This document shows, in pieces, positions 1 through 8,224 of a DNA stretch of 64,000 bases (the first letter of the stretch is position 1; each line of letters begins with the position of its first letter). Below the pieces are notes generated by a model. It was not told the origin of the DNA. It worked only from the letters and a program-made list of their open reading frames with translations, and made no database searches. The stretch covers positions 186,001 to 250,000 of the forward strand of contig CAZFOB010000001.1 of NCBI GenBank assembly GCA_964520325.1. Direction: 5' to 3'. The translations under genes and the position numbers were made by a program. This DNA comes from CAZFOB01 sp964520325 (lineage in GTDB: Bacteria > Actinomycetota > JAICYB01).

Positions 1-971
1 TCTTGTGCGGGGAGACCCCCCACACCCCCCCGCCCCCGTCGGCGCGACCGCAAGCCCCGGCGCACGATCTCTTGTTCGGCGCGCGCCTTCAACGCCCGGA
101 TCTGCTGCACCGCATCCGGCGACAGTTTCTCGGGCCACACGTACGGCTGGATCAGCTCCATGAACTCAGCGCCGAGCGCTTCGTCGCCTGCGGCCGGCCG
201 GCATTTGATGAGCGACTGGAACTCCCACACGTGAGCCCAGCGGTCGTAGTAGGTGCGGTAGGCATCGATCGTGCGGACGAGTGCGCCATTGCGTCCCTCC
301 GGCCGCAGATCAGCATCGACGCGGAAGATCACCGGCGGTCCGCTCATGACCTCGATGACGCGCTGTGCCACGCGCTCAGCCTCGTCGGTGCTCCCGCCGT
401 CGGGGGCGACGAAGAGGACATCGATATCGGACACATAATTGAGCTCCTCGGCTCCCCACTTGCCCATCGCCATCACCGCCAGACGCACCTCGCTCCCCTC
501 TTCGTCGAGCACGCGGTGTAGACACTCGTCGGCGAGTGCGGTTAGCGACCGCGTCGTGGCACAGAGCGACTCACGGTCCGGCGCGGACGCGAGGTCGGAA
601 GCCGCGATATCGACGATGCCCGCGTTGCGCAACCCCGCGACGTCGGTTCGCTCGGCGCGGGGATCGCCGAGGAGCTCGCCGGGCAAGCCCGGTGTACGGC
701 TGAGGAGATCGGTGAGGTAGTCGCTGAAACCGACGATCCGAAGGAGTGCGGCTGCGCGGTCGGGCCGCCCGTACACGCGATGACGCACGGCTTCGCCGAG
801 CCGTTGGAGCCTGCGCCATCCGGCGTCCGGATCGGCAGTGCCGCCGAGCAACGCAAGAACGGTCGTCCAACGGTCGTCGGTGGCCCAATCCTCCGGGAGG
901 TCCGCCGCGACCTTCGCGGGCGCGCGAAATCCGTAGCGCGCGAGCGGAGCAGCATCGACCGCTCGGCTCAA
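1..971 (-). CDS. glnE: Glutamine synthetase adenylyltransferase/deadenylylase, N-terminal part (cut by window edge)
   Basis: GlnE adenylylates and deadenylylates glutamine synthetase in response to nitrogen status. The visible ~320 residues are the N-terminal nucleotidyltransferase half. The family signature MGKWGAEELNYVSDIDVLF lies at about residues 169-187 and carries the DxD metal site. DADLRPEGRNGALV and YYDRWAHVWEFQSLIK follow as in the family. The start is set at TTG (969-971) because an in-frame TGA lies just upstream and no ATG or GTG is better placed; it begins 1 nt after the TetR gene upstream. The last ~20 codons before the window edge read as a Gly/Arg-rich string where the family has a (K/R)RGxGGIRDIEF motif, so the extreme end may contain sequence errors. 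Identification is firm; start is moderate. Confidence 0.85.
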   Translation of the reverse strand, partial: MSRAVDAAPLARYGFRAPAKVAADLPEDWATDDRWTTVLALLGGTADPDAGWRRLQRLGEAVRHRVYGRPDRAAALLRIVGFSDYLTDLLSRTPGLPGELLGDPRAERTDVAGLRNAGIVDIAASDLASAPDRESLCATTRSLTALADECLHRVLDEEGSEVRLAVMAMGKWGAEELNYVSDIDVLFVAPDGGSTDEAERVAQRVIEVMSGPPVIFRVDADLRPEGRNGALVRTIDAYRTYYDRWAHVWEFQSLIKCRPAAGDEALGAEFMELIQPYVWPEKLSPDAVQQIRALKARAEQEIVRRGLRSRRRGRGGVGGLPAQ

Positions 972-972
972 G

Positions 973-1704
973 CTACGTGCCGTGCGACCCGTTCATCGAC
1001 GCCCCGACCTTGTCGCGCAAGCGCCGGAGGTCGGGGGTCATCTCGACCTCGAGTCGCAACTCGGCGACCAACACCGCCTGCGCGCCAAGCAGCCCACCGA
1101 GGCAGAAGTCGATGGCCTCCTGGATCACGCGGTCGAGATCACCGTCGGCGCGCCGGAAGTAGTCCCGCGCGAGTTGGTCGACCACGCCGGAGATCGCACG
1201 CGCAGGAAACTCGGGGTCGGTATCGCGTACGACGCCCTTGTCGATCGCATCGGCGATGTGACGTGCGGTGTCGACAACCGACACGTTGCCCGTGCGCGAC
1301 CGCTGGCGGCGCACTTCGGTCGATACGTGGTCGAGCAATGCGAAGACATGTGCGTTGCGGACGATGAAATCGAAAGACGCGATGATGCCCTTGGCGATCC
1401 GACGGACCGGATCGGCCTCGTCGGCGATGAAGGCGGCCTGGAAGAGGCGGAGACGGCGACCGACGTCGTCGAAGATCTCACGGAACAGCGCATCCTTCGA
1501 GTCGAAGTACCAGTAGAAGACCCCTTGGCCGACCCCGACCTTCCCGACGATGTCGGAGATGCGAGTTCGTCCGAAGCCGTTCTCGCCGGCGAGCAGGACG
1601 GCTGCTTGCATGAGCTCCGCGCGCCGGCGCATCCCTGCCGGTGTGCGTCGCTGTTCAGTGGTTGTCCCGCCGGGCCTGCGACCGCCGGCCCTCCTTACCG
1701 TCAT
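973..1704 (-). CDS. TetR/AcrR family transcriptional regulator
   Basis: A 243-residue one-component repressor-like protein. The helix-turn-helix is at about residues 48-68 (RISDIVGKVGVGQGVFYWYF), the usual TetR recognition helix ending in YWYF. The C-terminal part (residues 75-225) is helical and would be the ligand/dimer domain; it gives no clue to the ligand. An Arg-rich stretch of about 30 residues precedes the HTH. The gene ends 1 nt before the presumed glnE start, so the two could be co-transcribed. A TAGACT hexamer at 1711-1716 (read on the minus strand) stands 6 nt before the ATG, suggesting a leaderless mRNA. Target genes are unknown. Confidence 0.9.
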   Translation of the reverse strand: MTVRRAGGRRPGGTTTEQRRTPAGMRRRAELMQAAVLLAGENGFGRTRISDIVGKVGVGQGVFYWYFDSKDALFREIFDDVGRRLRLFQAAFIADEADPVRRIAKGIIASFDFIVRNAHVFALLDHVSTEVRRQRSRTGNVSVVDTARHIADAIDKGVVRDTDPEFPARAISGVVDQLARDYFRRADGDLDRVIQEAIDFCLGGLLGAQAVLVAELRLEVEMTPDLRRLRDKVGASMNGSHGT

Positions 1705-1710
1705 ACGACG

Positions 1711-1716
1711 AGTCTA
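1711..1716 (-). promoter_or_regulatory. Putative -10 box of the TetR gene (leaderless)
   Basis: Minus-strand TAGACT, 6 nt upstream of ATG 1702-1704, would place transcription start on the A of the ATG. No Shine-Dalgarno sequence is present. The same hexamer precedes rnpB and tRNA-Val in this window. Confidence 0.5.
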
Positions 1717-1853
1717 GGAGTCTGGGACGCGTTGGTTGAGCGGTGGCGGCTCGCCGTCGCGAGCCAGTCCAGCGCAGCCTCGATGGCAACGTCGCGCGCC
1801 ATCTCGGGCGAAGCGGGCCTCGCTTGGAGGTCGTCTTCCGGCTCCGCGGGAAG

Positions 1854-1890
1854 CAAGAGGCCCCCTGTCAGCTGCGCGGGGGGCCTCTTG
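1854..1890 (-). terminator. Intrinsic terminator of rnpB
   Basis: A strong hairpin with 12-bp arms (AAGAGGCCCCC pairing with GGGGGCCTCTT, loop about 12 nt) sits immediately 3' of the RNase P RNA on the minus strand. The sequence after the stem is TTGCTT rather than a pure U-run, as is common in high-GC actinobacteria. Confidence 0.8.
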
Positions 1891-2262
<372 letters not shown>

Positions 2263-2270
2263 CTGCATCG

Positions 2271-2276
2271 AGTCTA
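2271..2276 (-). promoter_or_regulatory. Putative -10 box of rnpB
   Basis: Minus-strand TAGACT about 8-12 nt before the P1 helix of RNase P RNA; the -35 region is weak (GCGACG). Position relative to the RNA 5' end fits a promoter. Confidence 0.45.
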
Positions 2277-2284
2277 CGACCGCC

Positions 2285-2929
2285 TCAGGGCATCCGTCGC
2301 GGAGCGCCGGTTTCGAGCAACGGGTCGCTCAGATGCGAAGTGTCGTTGAACAAGCGCAGGCGCCATGTGTTGTTGCGGTGCTGGAAGACCGTCACCGAGG
2401 CCGGATCAACCTCGAAGACTCCCATCGCCGGATAGGGCGCACCTGTGATGTGTCGCGTGAGCCACAGGATCGGCCCGCCGTGGGTCACCGCGAGCACGGT
2501 TCTGTTCTCGTAACGCTTCGCAGCCTCGTCGAACCACGGCACCAGGCGCTCGCCGACGGCCTTCCAGGTCTCGCCTTCCGGCGGGCAGCGATCCTCTCCG
2601 CCGAACCAATCGGCGAGCTTGTCGCCGTGCTCATTCAGTGCTTCGTCCAGCGAGAAGTTCTCGAGCACGCCAAAGTGACATTCGCGAAGCTCTTGGACGA
2701 TCGTGGCTTTGCGGCCGGTGACCTCCGTCACCGGCGCAGCCGTGCTCTGACATCTCGATAGCGGCGAGACGTGCAGCGCGTCGATGCGCACCTGGGCAAG
2801 GCGCTGGGCCAACGCTCGCGCCTGTTTGTGGCCGTCGTCGGTGAGCGGGACGTCTGTCGAACCCGTGAATCGGCGCTCGATCGAGCCCTGGGTCTCGCCG
2901 TGACGCACGAGGATGAAACGTGTGCTCAC
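2285..2929 (-). CDS. Histidine phosphatase (phosphoglycerate mutase superfamily)
   Basis: A 214-residue cytoplasmic phosphatase of the branch-1 histidine phosphatase superfamily. Catalytic features visible are RHGET at 9-13 (phospho-acceptor His10), Arg59 in LSRCQ, a Glu near 80-83, and VTHGG with the second catalytic His150. The substrate cannot be read from sequence; relatives include alpha-ribazole phosphatase (CobC) and broad-specificity phosphatases. The GTG start overlaps the stop of the upstream membrane-protein gene by 4 nt (GTGA), so it is the last gene of a coupled operon with RNase HI and a zinc-ribbon protein. In mycobacteria an RNase HI domain and a phosphatase domain like these are fused in one protein (Rv2228c). 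Confidence 0.88.
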   Translation of the reverse strand: MSTRFILVRHGETQGSIERRFTGSTDVPLTDDGHKQARALAQRLAQVRIDALHVSPLSRCQSTAAPVTEVTGRKATIVQELRECHFGVLENFSLDEALNEHGDKLADWFGGEDRCPPEGETWKAVGERLVPWFDEAAKRYENRTVLAVTHGGPILWLTRHITGAPYPAMGVFEVDPASVTVFQHRNNTWRLRLFNDTSHLSDPLLETGAPRRMP

Positions 2930-3468
2930 GTCCGGGCCTTCTTCACCGGTTCGAGATGACCGGTACGCAGGAACGCGCGCAGACTCTCGCGGTTGAGCAT
3001 CTCGTGGGAAGCGAGCAAGAAGAGGATCGCGGCGAGCCCGAGCGCTTCCTGCACGATGACGCCCGGATGGTTCAACGGGTTCAGGAATCCCCAGAGCCCT
3101 CCACTTCCTCGGACGGGATCACGCGGGAACGTCGTCCCGAACAACGGCCACCAGAACGTTGCCGGAGTCGACCACATCGCATCTTCGGCCAGATGCAACA
3201 GCGACGACGTCGGCACCAACGTGAACTGCCGTTTCGCACGGCCCCGCATGAAGAACAGGACGCAGAACAGCGCAGTATTGAGCAGCAGCGTGTGTCCGAA
3301 GAGGCGTCCGCTCTCGAAGCGTTCCCGGAAGAAGATCCGTCCGATCGGTTTGTCGAGCAGATCGGGAATCAGTGACGCGAACGCAACGATCCTGTAGTCG
3401 ACGCGTGTGTTGCCGCGCATGACGAACCACACGATCAGCATCGTGGTACCTGCGTGCCAAAGGATCAC
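2926..3468 (-). CDS. YdjM/DUF457-like membrane protein (putative metal-dependent hydrolase)
   Basis: A 180-residue integral membrane protein with about four hydrophobic segments. The pattern ASLIPDLLDKP near the second segment, followed by FGHTLLLN and LLHLAEDAMW, gives the spaced Asp/His residues typical of the DUF457 (YdjM) family, annotated as membrane-bound metal-dependent hydrolases. The function of the family is not established. The GTG start follows the RNase HI stop by 7 nt, and the gene overlaps the phosphatase by 4 nt, so it is embedded in an RNase HI-phosphatase operon. The family call rests on motif pattern only. Confidence 0.72.
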   Translation of the reverse strand: MILWHAGTTMLIVWFVMRGNTRVDYRIVAFASLIPDLLDKPIGRIFFRERFESGRLFGHTLLLNTALFCVLFFMRGRAKRQFTLVPTSSLLHLAEDAMWSTPATFWWPLFGTTFPRDPVRGSGGLWGFLNPLNHPGVIVQEALGLAAILFLLASHEMLNRESLRAFLRTGHLEPVKKART

Positions 3469-3475
3469 GGCTGCC

Positions 3476-3937
3476 TCATTCGAGGATCTCGCGGGGCCCC
3501 GTCACGCCGCGCGCCTTCGCCTGCTCGGCCCCCCGCTTGCTGAGCTCGTCGGCGAGCTCGTTGTACTCACGACCCACGTGCTCGAAGTGCACCTCCTCGA
3601 ACTGGACGACAAGAGCCTGCGCCTGCATCCGAAGCTGTTGCAGGCTGCGCGACTTCACCTTGTACATCCCGATCATCTGACGAACGAGCAGCTGCGAATC
3701 GCTTCTGACGATCAGCCGTTGGATGCCGCGGTCGAGTGCTTCTCGAAGTCCATACAGGAGCGCACGGTACTCGGCCTGGTTGTTGGTTCCGTATCCGATG
3801 TCCTCGGAGCGTGTGACGACGGTCTCACCGTCCTGGACGATGACCACACCCACGCCCGAGGGACCGGGGTTGCCGAACGCCGCTCCGTCGGTATACAGAA
3901 CGGCTTCGGATTCACCGTCCGGGACGTCGTTGCTCAC
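3476..3937 (-). CDS. rnhA: Ribonuclease HI
   Basis: Degrades the RNA strand of RNA-DNA hybrids. The 153-residue protein has the four carboxylates of the active site: Asp17 (LYTDGAAFGNPG), Glu56 (NNQAEYRAL), Asp80 (VRSDSQLL) and Asp130 (NELADELSK). It is the compact, stand-alone form: no N-terminal hybrid-binding domain and no C-terminal phosphatase domain, unlike the mycobacterial fusion. The GTG start overlaps the upstream zinc-ribbon gene by 4 nt (GTGA). Confidence 0.93.
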   Translation of the reverse strand: MSNDVPDGESEAVLYTDGAAFGNPGPSGVGVVIVQDGETVVTRSEDIGYGTNNQAEYRALLYGLREALDRGIQRLIVRSDSQLLVRQMIGMYKVKSRSLQQLRMQAQALVVQFEEVHFEHVGREYNELADELSKRGAEQAKARGVTGPREILE

Positions 3938-4659
3938 CGAACGACCAGAAGGCGCCTGCAGTGCTCACAACGGAACAGCCATTCGCCTTCACGCGCCTTC
4001 TTCTTGATGCGATCGACCTCAACCGCCGAGAGCGCCTCACTGCATGCGGTGCAGATGCCGCCTTCGAGCGCTCCGACCGCGACGCCGCGCTTGCTCTCGC
4101 GGATCGATTCGTAGAGCTCGACGGCATCGTCCGGGATGGCGGGGAGTACACCCGCACGCTTCTCCTCTTCGCTCTGGATGTCGCGATCGATCGTGCCTTC
4201 GGCCTCGGAGATCTTCGACGAGACCTCGCCGGCTTCCCGTCCGAGATCGGCGAGCTCTTCCTCGAGCCGCTGGCGTTCCAAGAGCAGCTGGTCGCGGGCT
4301 TCGAGCTCCTCGAGTCCCGTCTCCTCGAGCGGAGACTTCTTCACCTTGAGGAGTCTGACCTCGTCCATGATCGCGGCGACTTCCTTCGGATTGATGACCT
4401 TGCCCGAGTACATCTTGTCCTCCTCGGACGCGATCTTCTCCTCGATCAGCCGCACCTCCTCTTCGACGCGCTTCTCCTCACGCTCGAGGTCGTCCGCCTC
4501 CTTCTGCACGCGCGTGATCGCGGCTCTGACCTCGATCATCCGAGCCTGCAGGTCGGCGAGCTCCGATCGCAGCGGCAAGCGTTCTCGCTGGTCGTGCAGG
4601 CGATCGCGAGCGCGGTCGATGGTCTGCAGATCGAGCAGCGCAGACACCGAATCGTTCAC
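3934..4659 (-). CDS. Coiled-coil C4 zinc-ribbon protein (Rv2229c/CT398-like)
   Basis: A 241-residue protein consisting of a long charged coiled coil (residues about 10-175, rich in Glu/Lys/Arg with heptads such as LEREEKRVEEEVRLIEEK) followed by a C-terminal C4 zinc ribbon (CTAC ... CEHC, last Cys pair at 231 and 234). This layout matches the CT398/zf-RING_7 family found upstream of RNase HI in many actinobacteria (Rv2229c next to Rv2228c). The molecular role is unknown. A GTG start is used 12 nt after the upstream hydrolase stop. The gene leads an overlapping operon with RNase HI, the membrane protein and the phosphatase. Confidence 0.88.
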   Translation of the reverse strand: MNDSVSALLDLQTIDRARDRLHDQRERLPLRSELADLQARMIEVRAAITRVQKEADDLEREEKRVEEEVRLIEEKIASEEDKMYSGKVINPKEVAAIMDEVRLLKVKKSPLEETGLEELEARDQLLLERQRLEEELADLGREAGEVSSKISEAEGTIDRDIQSEEEKRAGVLPAIPDDAVELYESIRESKRGVAVGALEGGICTACSEALSAVEVDRIKKKAREGEWLFRCEHCRRLLVVR

Positions 4660-4671
4660 CGGACCACCATC

Positions 4672-5865
4672 TCAGGCCGCGGCTTCCGCCGCGCGGACCG
4701 TCGCCTCGACAAGGCTCATCGACTTCGCGGCCCCGAGGAGCTGGTCACTGAACAGGTCGTACACGAGCGCGAAACTGACCTCAGCGGAGGGATCGACGCC
4801 AGCCACCGTCCCGCCGGCTCCAACGTGACCGTAGGACGAGTCATTGGGTCCGAGCACGGGGATGGCCGAGCCTCCCCCGGACATGAACCCCAGCCGCCAA
4901 TGCGGCGCGAGCATGATCACGAGATCGTTGCGATCGTTCTGCTCCGTAAGGGCCTTCTCGATGGTCTCGGGCTTCAGGATCCGCACGCCGTCGATCTCAC
5001 CACCGCGCTCCCACGCCGCGTACATCTTGGCGAGCGAGCGAGCTGTGAACGCGCCGGACGCCGACGGCAGACATGTCGACATCCCTTCCGGGGTGTTGAG
5101 GAACTCGAGGATGTCACCACGCGGTGCGAGCGCTTTCCAGAGGATCGAATCCTCGGGGATGAACTTGTAGATCGCCTCGACGTCCTGATCCTCGGCGCCC
5201 GGCGGACGCATCAACGGAGCGATCCGTTCATGCTCGCTTTGCGGTGTACCGATGAACAGGCCGTCGAGCTCGAGGGGTCCGGCGAGCTCTTCGGCAAGGA
5301 ACGTCGGAACGTCACGTCCGTCGATGCGCCGGAGTGTCTCTCCGATCAACGGTCCGAAGTTGATCGCGTGATAGCCGTTGGCGGTGCCGGGTTCCCACAA
5401 GGGCTCGAGACCCTCGACCATGGCCACCATCGCGTCCCAGTCGGCGAGTGTTTCGACGCTCTCGATCTGATCGCGGATCTGCGGGACGCCGGCCTCGTGG
5501 CACAGCAGGTGCCGGATGGTGATCTTCTCTTTGCCCTTGACGCCGAACTCGGGCCACACAGAGCTCACGGGAGCGTCGTAGTCGACGCCGTTTCGCTCCA
5601 TCGCCATGTGCAGCGCGGTCGCCGCCACACCTTTGGTCGTCGAGAAACAGATCGCCATCGTATCGTGCTGCCACGGCGCGTCACCGTCCGGAGTGAGGCG
5701 CCGACCACCCCAGATGTCGATGACCGGCTCCCCACGGTAGTACGCCGCGAAGGCGACGCCGTGCTGTTCGCCTCCCGCGATCTGGGCGCCGAGGATCGTT
5801 GCGACGTGTGCGAAGCGCTCGTCGCACGACCCTTCGACTCCTGCTGGGAGCTGTGCTTCGGCCAT
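4672..5865 (-). CDS. Serine hydrolase, beta-lactamase/esterase (EstB-like) family
   Basis: A 397-residue class C beta-lactamase-fold hydrolase. The nucleophile motif SxxK is STTK (Ser75, Lys78), the second motif is at GYHAINFG (Tyr165), and an HxG-like YGHVGAGGT lies near residue 365. The architecture and length match the EstB/LACTB-type esterases rather than true beta-lactamases, and no signal peptide is seen, so it is probably a cytoplasmic esterase or peptidase-like enzyme of unknown substrate. The start is placed at ATG 5863-5865, where homology-like sequence begins (MAEAQLPAGVEG). The open frame extends much further upstream, but that stretch overlaps the lipoprotein gene in another frame. 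It follows the lipoprotein stop by 11 nt. Confidence 0.87.
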   Translation of the reverse strand: MAEAQLPAGVEGSCDERFAHVATILGAQIAGGEQHGVAFAAYYRGEPVIDIWGGRRLTPDGDAPWQHDTMAICFSTTKGVAATALHMAMERNGVDYDAPVSSVWPEFGVKGKEKITIRHLLCHEAGVPQIRDQIESVETLADWDAMVAMVEGLEPLWEPGTANGYHAINFGPLIGETLRRIDGRDVPTFLAEELAGPLELDGLFIGTPQSEHERIAPLMRPPGAEDQDVEAIYKFIPEDSILWKALAPRGDILEFLNTPEGMSTCLPSASGAFTARSLAKMYAAWERGGEIDGVRILKPETIEKALTEQNDRNDLVIMLAPHWRLGFMSGGGSAIPVLGPNDSSYGHVGAGGTVAGVDPSAEVSFALVYDLFSDQLLGAAKSMSLVEATVRAAEAAA

Positions 5866-5876
5866 GAAGAGGGAGC

Positions 5877-7079
5877 TTACCGCTTGGGACGCAGGAGCCG
5901 TCGCGGCGGCATGCGCCACGATGTGAGCGCAAGAGCGAGCGCCGCAACGAGCAGCGCGATGATCGGCAGCGGGCCGCGGCCGGGCGGATCGCGCGGGGCG
6001 GGCAGCGGCTTGCCGTGCGTACGGTCCATCTTCCACGTCACGTCGAGGCGCAGCGTCTTGCCTGAGAGCTGCGCGGCAGCGCCGGGCAGCTCCGAAACAG
6101 CTCCGACGAGCGACATCTTCCCGCGACCCAACGCGCTGAGCACGCGTCCGTCGGCCGTCCACACCTGCGTGTCGCTCCGCAGCTCGATCGGTCCGGAGAG
6201 GTCCACGACCGGCGCTTGCACCTCCTCCGGCTCGTCCGATCCGGAGGAGGTGAACAGTCCGGCGATCGCCTCACCGATGGCGAGGAACGGCGCCGCGATC
6301 GCGAGCGGGATCGCGGCGATGGCCGCAGCCAGACCCTCGATCGGGTTGTCGATATCCGCGAACAGCGCTTCGAAGAGCTGGTTGACGATGAGGTCGTCGC
6401 CGCGCGGTGAAGTTGTTGCGGGCGCCCGTCCGGGAACACCGGGGGCCGGGACGACCAGCGGCAACTTGAAATCGACATTGCCGAGGGCCACCGACTTCAC
6501 GCGCGCAGTGTCGAGGTTCCCGAGCTTCTCTTTCCCGATCACACGCCCGATCACACGGTGGTCGATCGTGAATCGGAGCGGTGACGACCACGGCACGGTC
6601 ACCGGCTCTGTCACGGCGCGCCATCGATCGCCTTCGTCGGCGCGGGGCGACGGGATCACCGGAGCGAAGAGGACGAAGAGCATCCCGATGTCTGCGGCCG
6701 CGACGTCTTGCGTGCCGGAGAACGCCTCGGCGTCCCCGCGGACCTTTCCGTCGGCCAGATCGACGACGAGCCGGCGCCCGGTGAGCCGTTGTGCAGCAAC
6801 CCGCTGGCTCTCCTCCCCCGTCGCGCCGACCGACCGGACGATCAGCGTGTAGGAGTGCTCCGTGGTGGACTCCTCCTCGATGAGCATCGACGTGGACGAG
6901 ATCAGCTTCTTCGGGTCGCCGAGGCCGCTCGCGGTCCGAACTTGCGAAACGTCAACCATGTACGAGATCGACTGCAGCTCCGCGAGCTCCCTGAAACCAT
7001 CGAACGGGGTCCGATCATCACGCGAGCAGGAAGCGGCAAGAAGCACAAGAACAAGCGCAAGGGCTGTTAACCTCCGCAC
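5877..7079 (-). CDS. Lipoprotein with C-terminal membrane segment, function unknown
   Basis: About 400 residues. The N-terminus is a textbook lipoprotein signal: VRRLTALALVLVLLAASC with lipobox Cys18. A second long hydrophobic stretch (about residues 240-275, Ala/Ile-rich) lies mid-protein, and a final transmembrane helix (LPIIALLVAALALALTSW) is followed by a basic tail PPRRLLRPKR. The middle region is Val/Asp/Thr-rich and could be beta-structured, resembling actinobacterial LppX/LprG-like or DUF-type secreted domains only superficially. The GTG start at 7077-7079 abuts the ATG of the divergent DoxX gene with no intervening base, so both mRNAs are probably leaderless. I do not recognise the family. 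Confidence 0.72.
   Translation of the reverse strand: MRRLTALALVLVLLAASCSRDDRTPFDGFRELAELQSISYMVDVSQVRTASGLGDPKKLISSTSMLIEEESTTEHSYTLIVRSVGATGEESQRVAAQRLTGRRLVVDLADGKVRGDAEAFSGTQDVAAADIGMLFVLFAPVIPSPRADEGDRWRAVTEPVTVPWSSPLRFTIDHRVIGRVIGKEKLGNLDTARVKSVALGNVDFKLPLVVPAPGVPGRAPATTSPRGDDLIVNQLFEALFADIDNPIEGLAAAIAAIPLAIAAPFLAIGEAIAGLFTSSGSDEPEEVQAPVVDLSGPIELRSDTQVWTADGRVLSALGRGKMSLVGAVSELPGAAAQLSGKTLRLDVTWKMDRTHGKPLPAPRDPPGRGPLPIIALLVAALALALTSWRMPPRRLLRPKR
7068..7073 (+). promoter_or_regulatory. Putative -10 box of the DoxX gene (leaderless)
   Basis: TAACCT stands 6 nt before the ATG at 7080, with no Shine-Dalgarno sequence. It lies inside the 5' coding end of the divergent lipoprotein gene. A weaker GAATCT on the opposite strand is placed the same way relative to the lipoprotein GTG. 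Confidence 0.5.
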
Positions 7080-7526
7080 ATGAAGAGATTCTCGCTTCGA
7101 GGTCTGGACACATACCGCAATATCGGACTCCTCGTCGCTCGCGGCATCCCCGGAGTGATCTTTCTCTATCACGGCTGGCAGAAGATCGACGGCGGCGTAG
7201 CCGGAGTCGGTCAGTTCCTCAAGTCCCTGAGCGTGCCACTGCCGGATGTCATGGCCTACATCCTGTCCTACGGCGAGCTCATCGGTGGTGCGCTGCTGAT
7301 CGCCGGGTTCCTTACACGACTCGTCTCGCTCGCGTTCATCCTCGACATGGTTCTGGCGATCATCCTCGTGAAGCTCGACCGTGGATTGATCGCGCCGATG
7401 GGAGTGCCGGTGGGGGCCGAGCTCGACCTCGCCCTGATCGCCGCGATGGCGGCGATCGCGTGCTTCGGGCCCGGATCGCTCTCGGTCGATCGCAACGTCG
7501 GCATCGAGGGGCGCGTCAACACCTAA
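7080..7526 (+). CDS. DoxX family membrane protein
   Basis: A 148-residue protein with four predicted transmembrane helices and the DoxX-type opening: RGIPGVIFLYHGWQKIDGG, then SYGELIGGALLIAGFLTRLVSLAF. DoxX proteins are small quinone/oxidoreductase-associated membrane proteins; mycobacterial DoxX has been tied to thiol redox stress with SodA and SseA, neither of which is present here. It diverges from the lipoprotein gene with start codons back to back and ends 8 nt before the convergent SDR gene. Confidence 0.85.
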   Translation: MKRFSLRGLDTYRNIGLLVARGIPGVIFLYHGWQKIDGGVAGVGQFLKSLSVPLPDVMAYILSYGELIGGALLIAGFLTRLVSLAFILDMVLAIILVKLDRGLIAPMGVPVGAELDLALIAAMAAIACFGPGSLSVDRNVGIEGRVNT

Positions 7527-7534
7527 CCGCGCCG

Positions 7535-8224
7535 CTACCGGTTCGAGAAGAGTGGGATGTTCGCGCCCGACATAGGTGAGGCGTCTTCGTCCAGCAACGA
7601 GACGACCAGACGCCCGACGTCCTCCGGCTGCAGGCCGGGGTTGAGATGAGGCGCGGCCGCGCGGAGCATGTCGGTATCGACCGCGCCCGGCGAGATACAG
7701 ATGGCGCTGATGTTGTGGTCGCGTCCCTCGACGGCCAGCGCCTCGGTCAATCCGATCACGCCGAACTTCGAGACGTTGTAGGCGGCGAGCCCCGGGAACT
7801 TCTCGGTCGCGTACACCCCGGAGAGGGACCCGACGGTCACGATGCGACCGCCACCCGATGACTTCATCGCTTTGAATGCGTGGCGTGCGCACAGGAACGT
7901 GCCCGTGAGATTGGTCGCGATCGTGCGATCCCAGATCTCCGGAGTTGTGTCTTCGATGAGCGCCTTGTCGAGGATGCCCGCCGCGCAGACGAGCACTGCG
8001 ACCGGTCCGAGCGCAGCCGTCTCCTCGAAGAGGCGATCGACCTCTTCGACGCGAGAGACGTCGCAGCGGACGGCAAGCGCTGCACCCTCTGGTGAGCCCT
8101 CGCTTCGGGCAGCCGCCACGACCTGCATACCGGCTCGGCTCAGCGCCTCGGCCGTTGCGCGCCCGATCCCGCGACTGGCACCGGTAACGATGCCGACTCT
8201 CCCACGCAGCCATCCGGTTCCCAT
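7535..8224 (-). CDS. Short-chain dehydrogenase/reductase (SDR), last gene of pterin-type operon
   Basis: A 229-residue classical SDR. The dinucleotide-binding motif TGASRGIG is at 14-21, and the catalytic set is Asn105, Ser133 (VGSLSG), Tyr149 and Lys153 (YNVSK). By sequence it resembles FabG-like reductases, so the substrate cannot be read directly. It closes an operon that begins with a 6-pyruvoyltetrahydropterin synthase, and sepiapterin reductases, which finish tetrahydrobiopterin synthesis, are SDRs. Reduction of a pyruvoyl-pterin side chain is therefore the contextual guess. The start is ATG 8222-8224, overlapping the glycosyltransferase TGA (TGATG); an ATG 9 nt upstream is less likely. 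Confidence 0.85.
   Translation of the reverse strand: MGTGWLRGRVGIVTGASRGIGRATAEALSRAGMQVVAAARSEGSPEGAALAVRCDVSRVEEVDRLFEETAALGPVAVLVCAAGILDKALIEDTTPEIWDRTIATNLTGTFLCARHAFKAMKSSGGGRIVTVGSLSGVYATEKFPGLAAYNVSKFGVIGLTEALAVEGRDHNISAICISPGAVDTDMLRAAAPHLNPGLQPEDVGRLVVSLLDEDASPMSGANIPLFSNR

Noticed and set aside
3961..6852. A 963-codon open frame on the plus strand
   Set aside because: It is antisense to the zinc-ribbon, hydrolase and lipoprotein genes, all of which have recognisable motifs. High GC content keeps antisense frames open.
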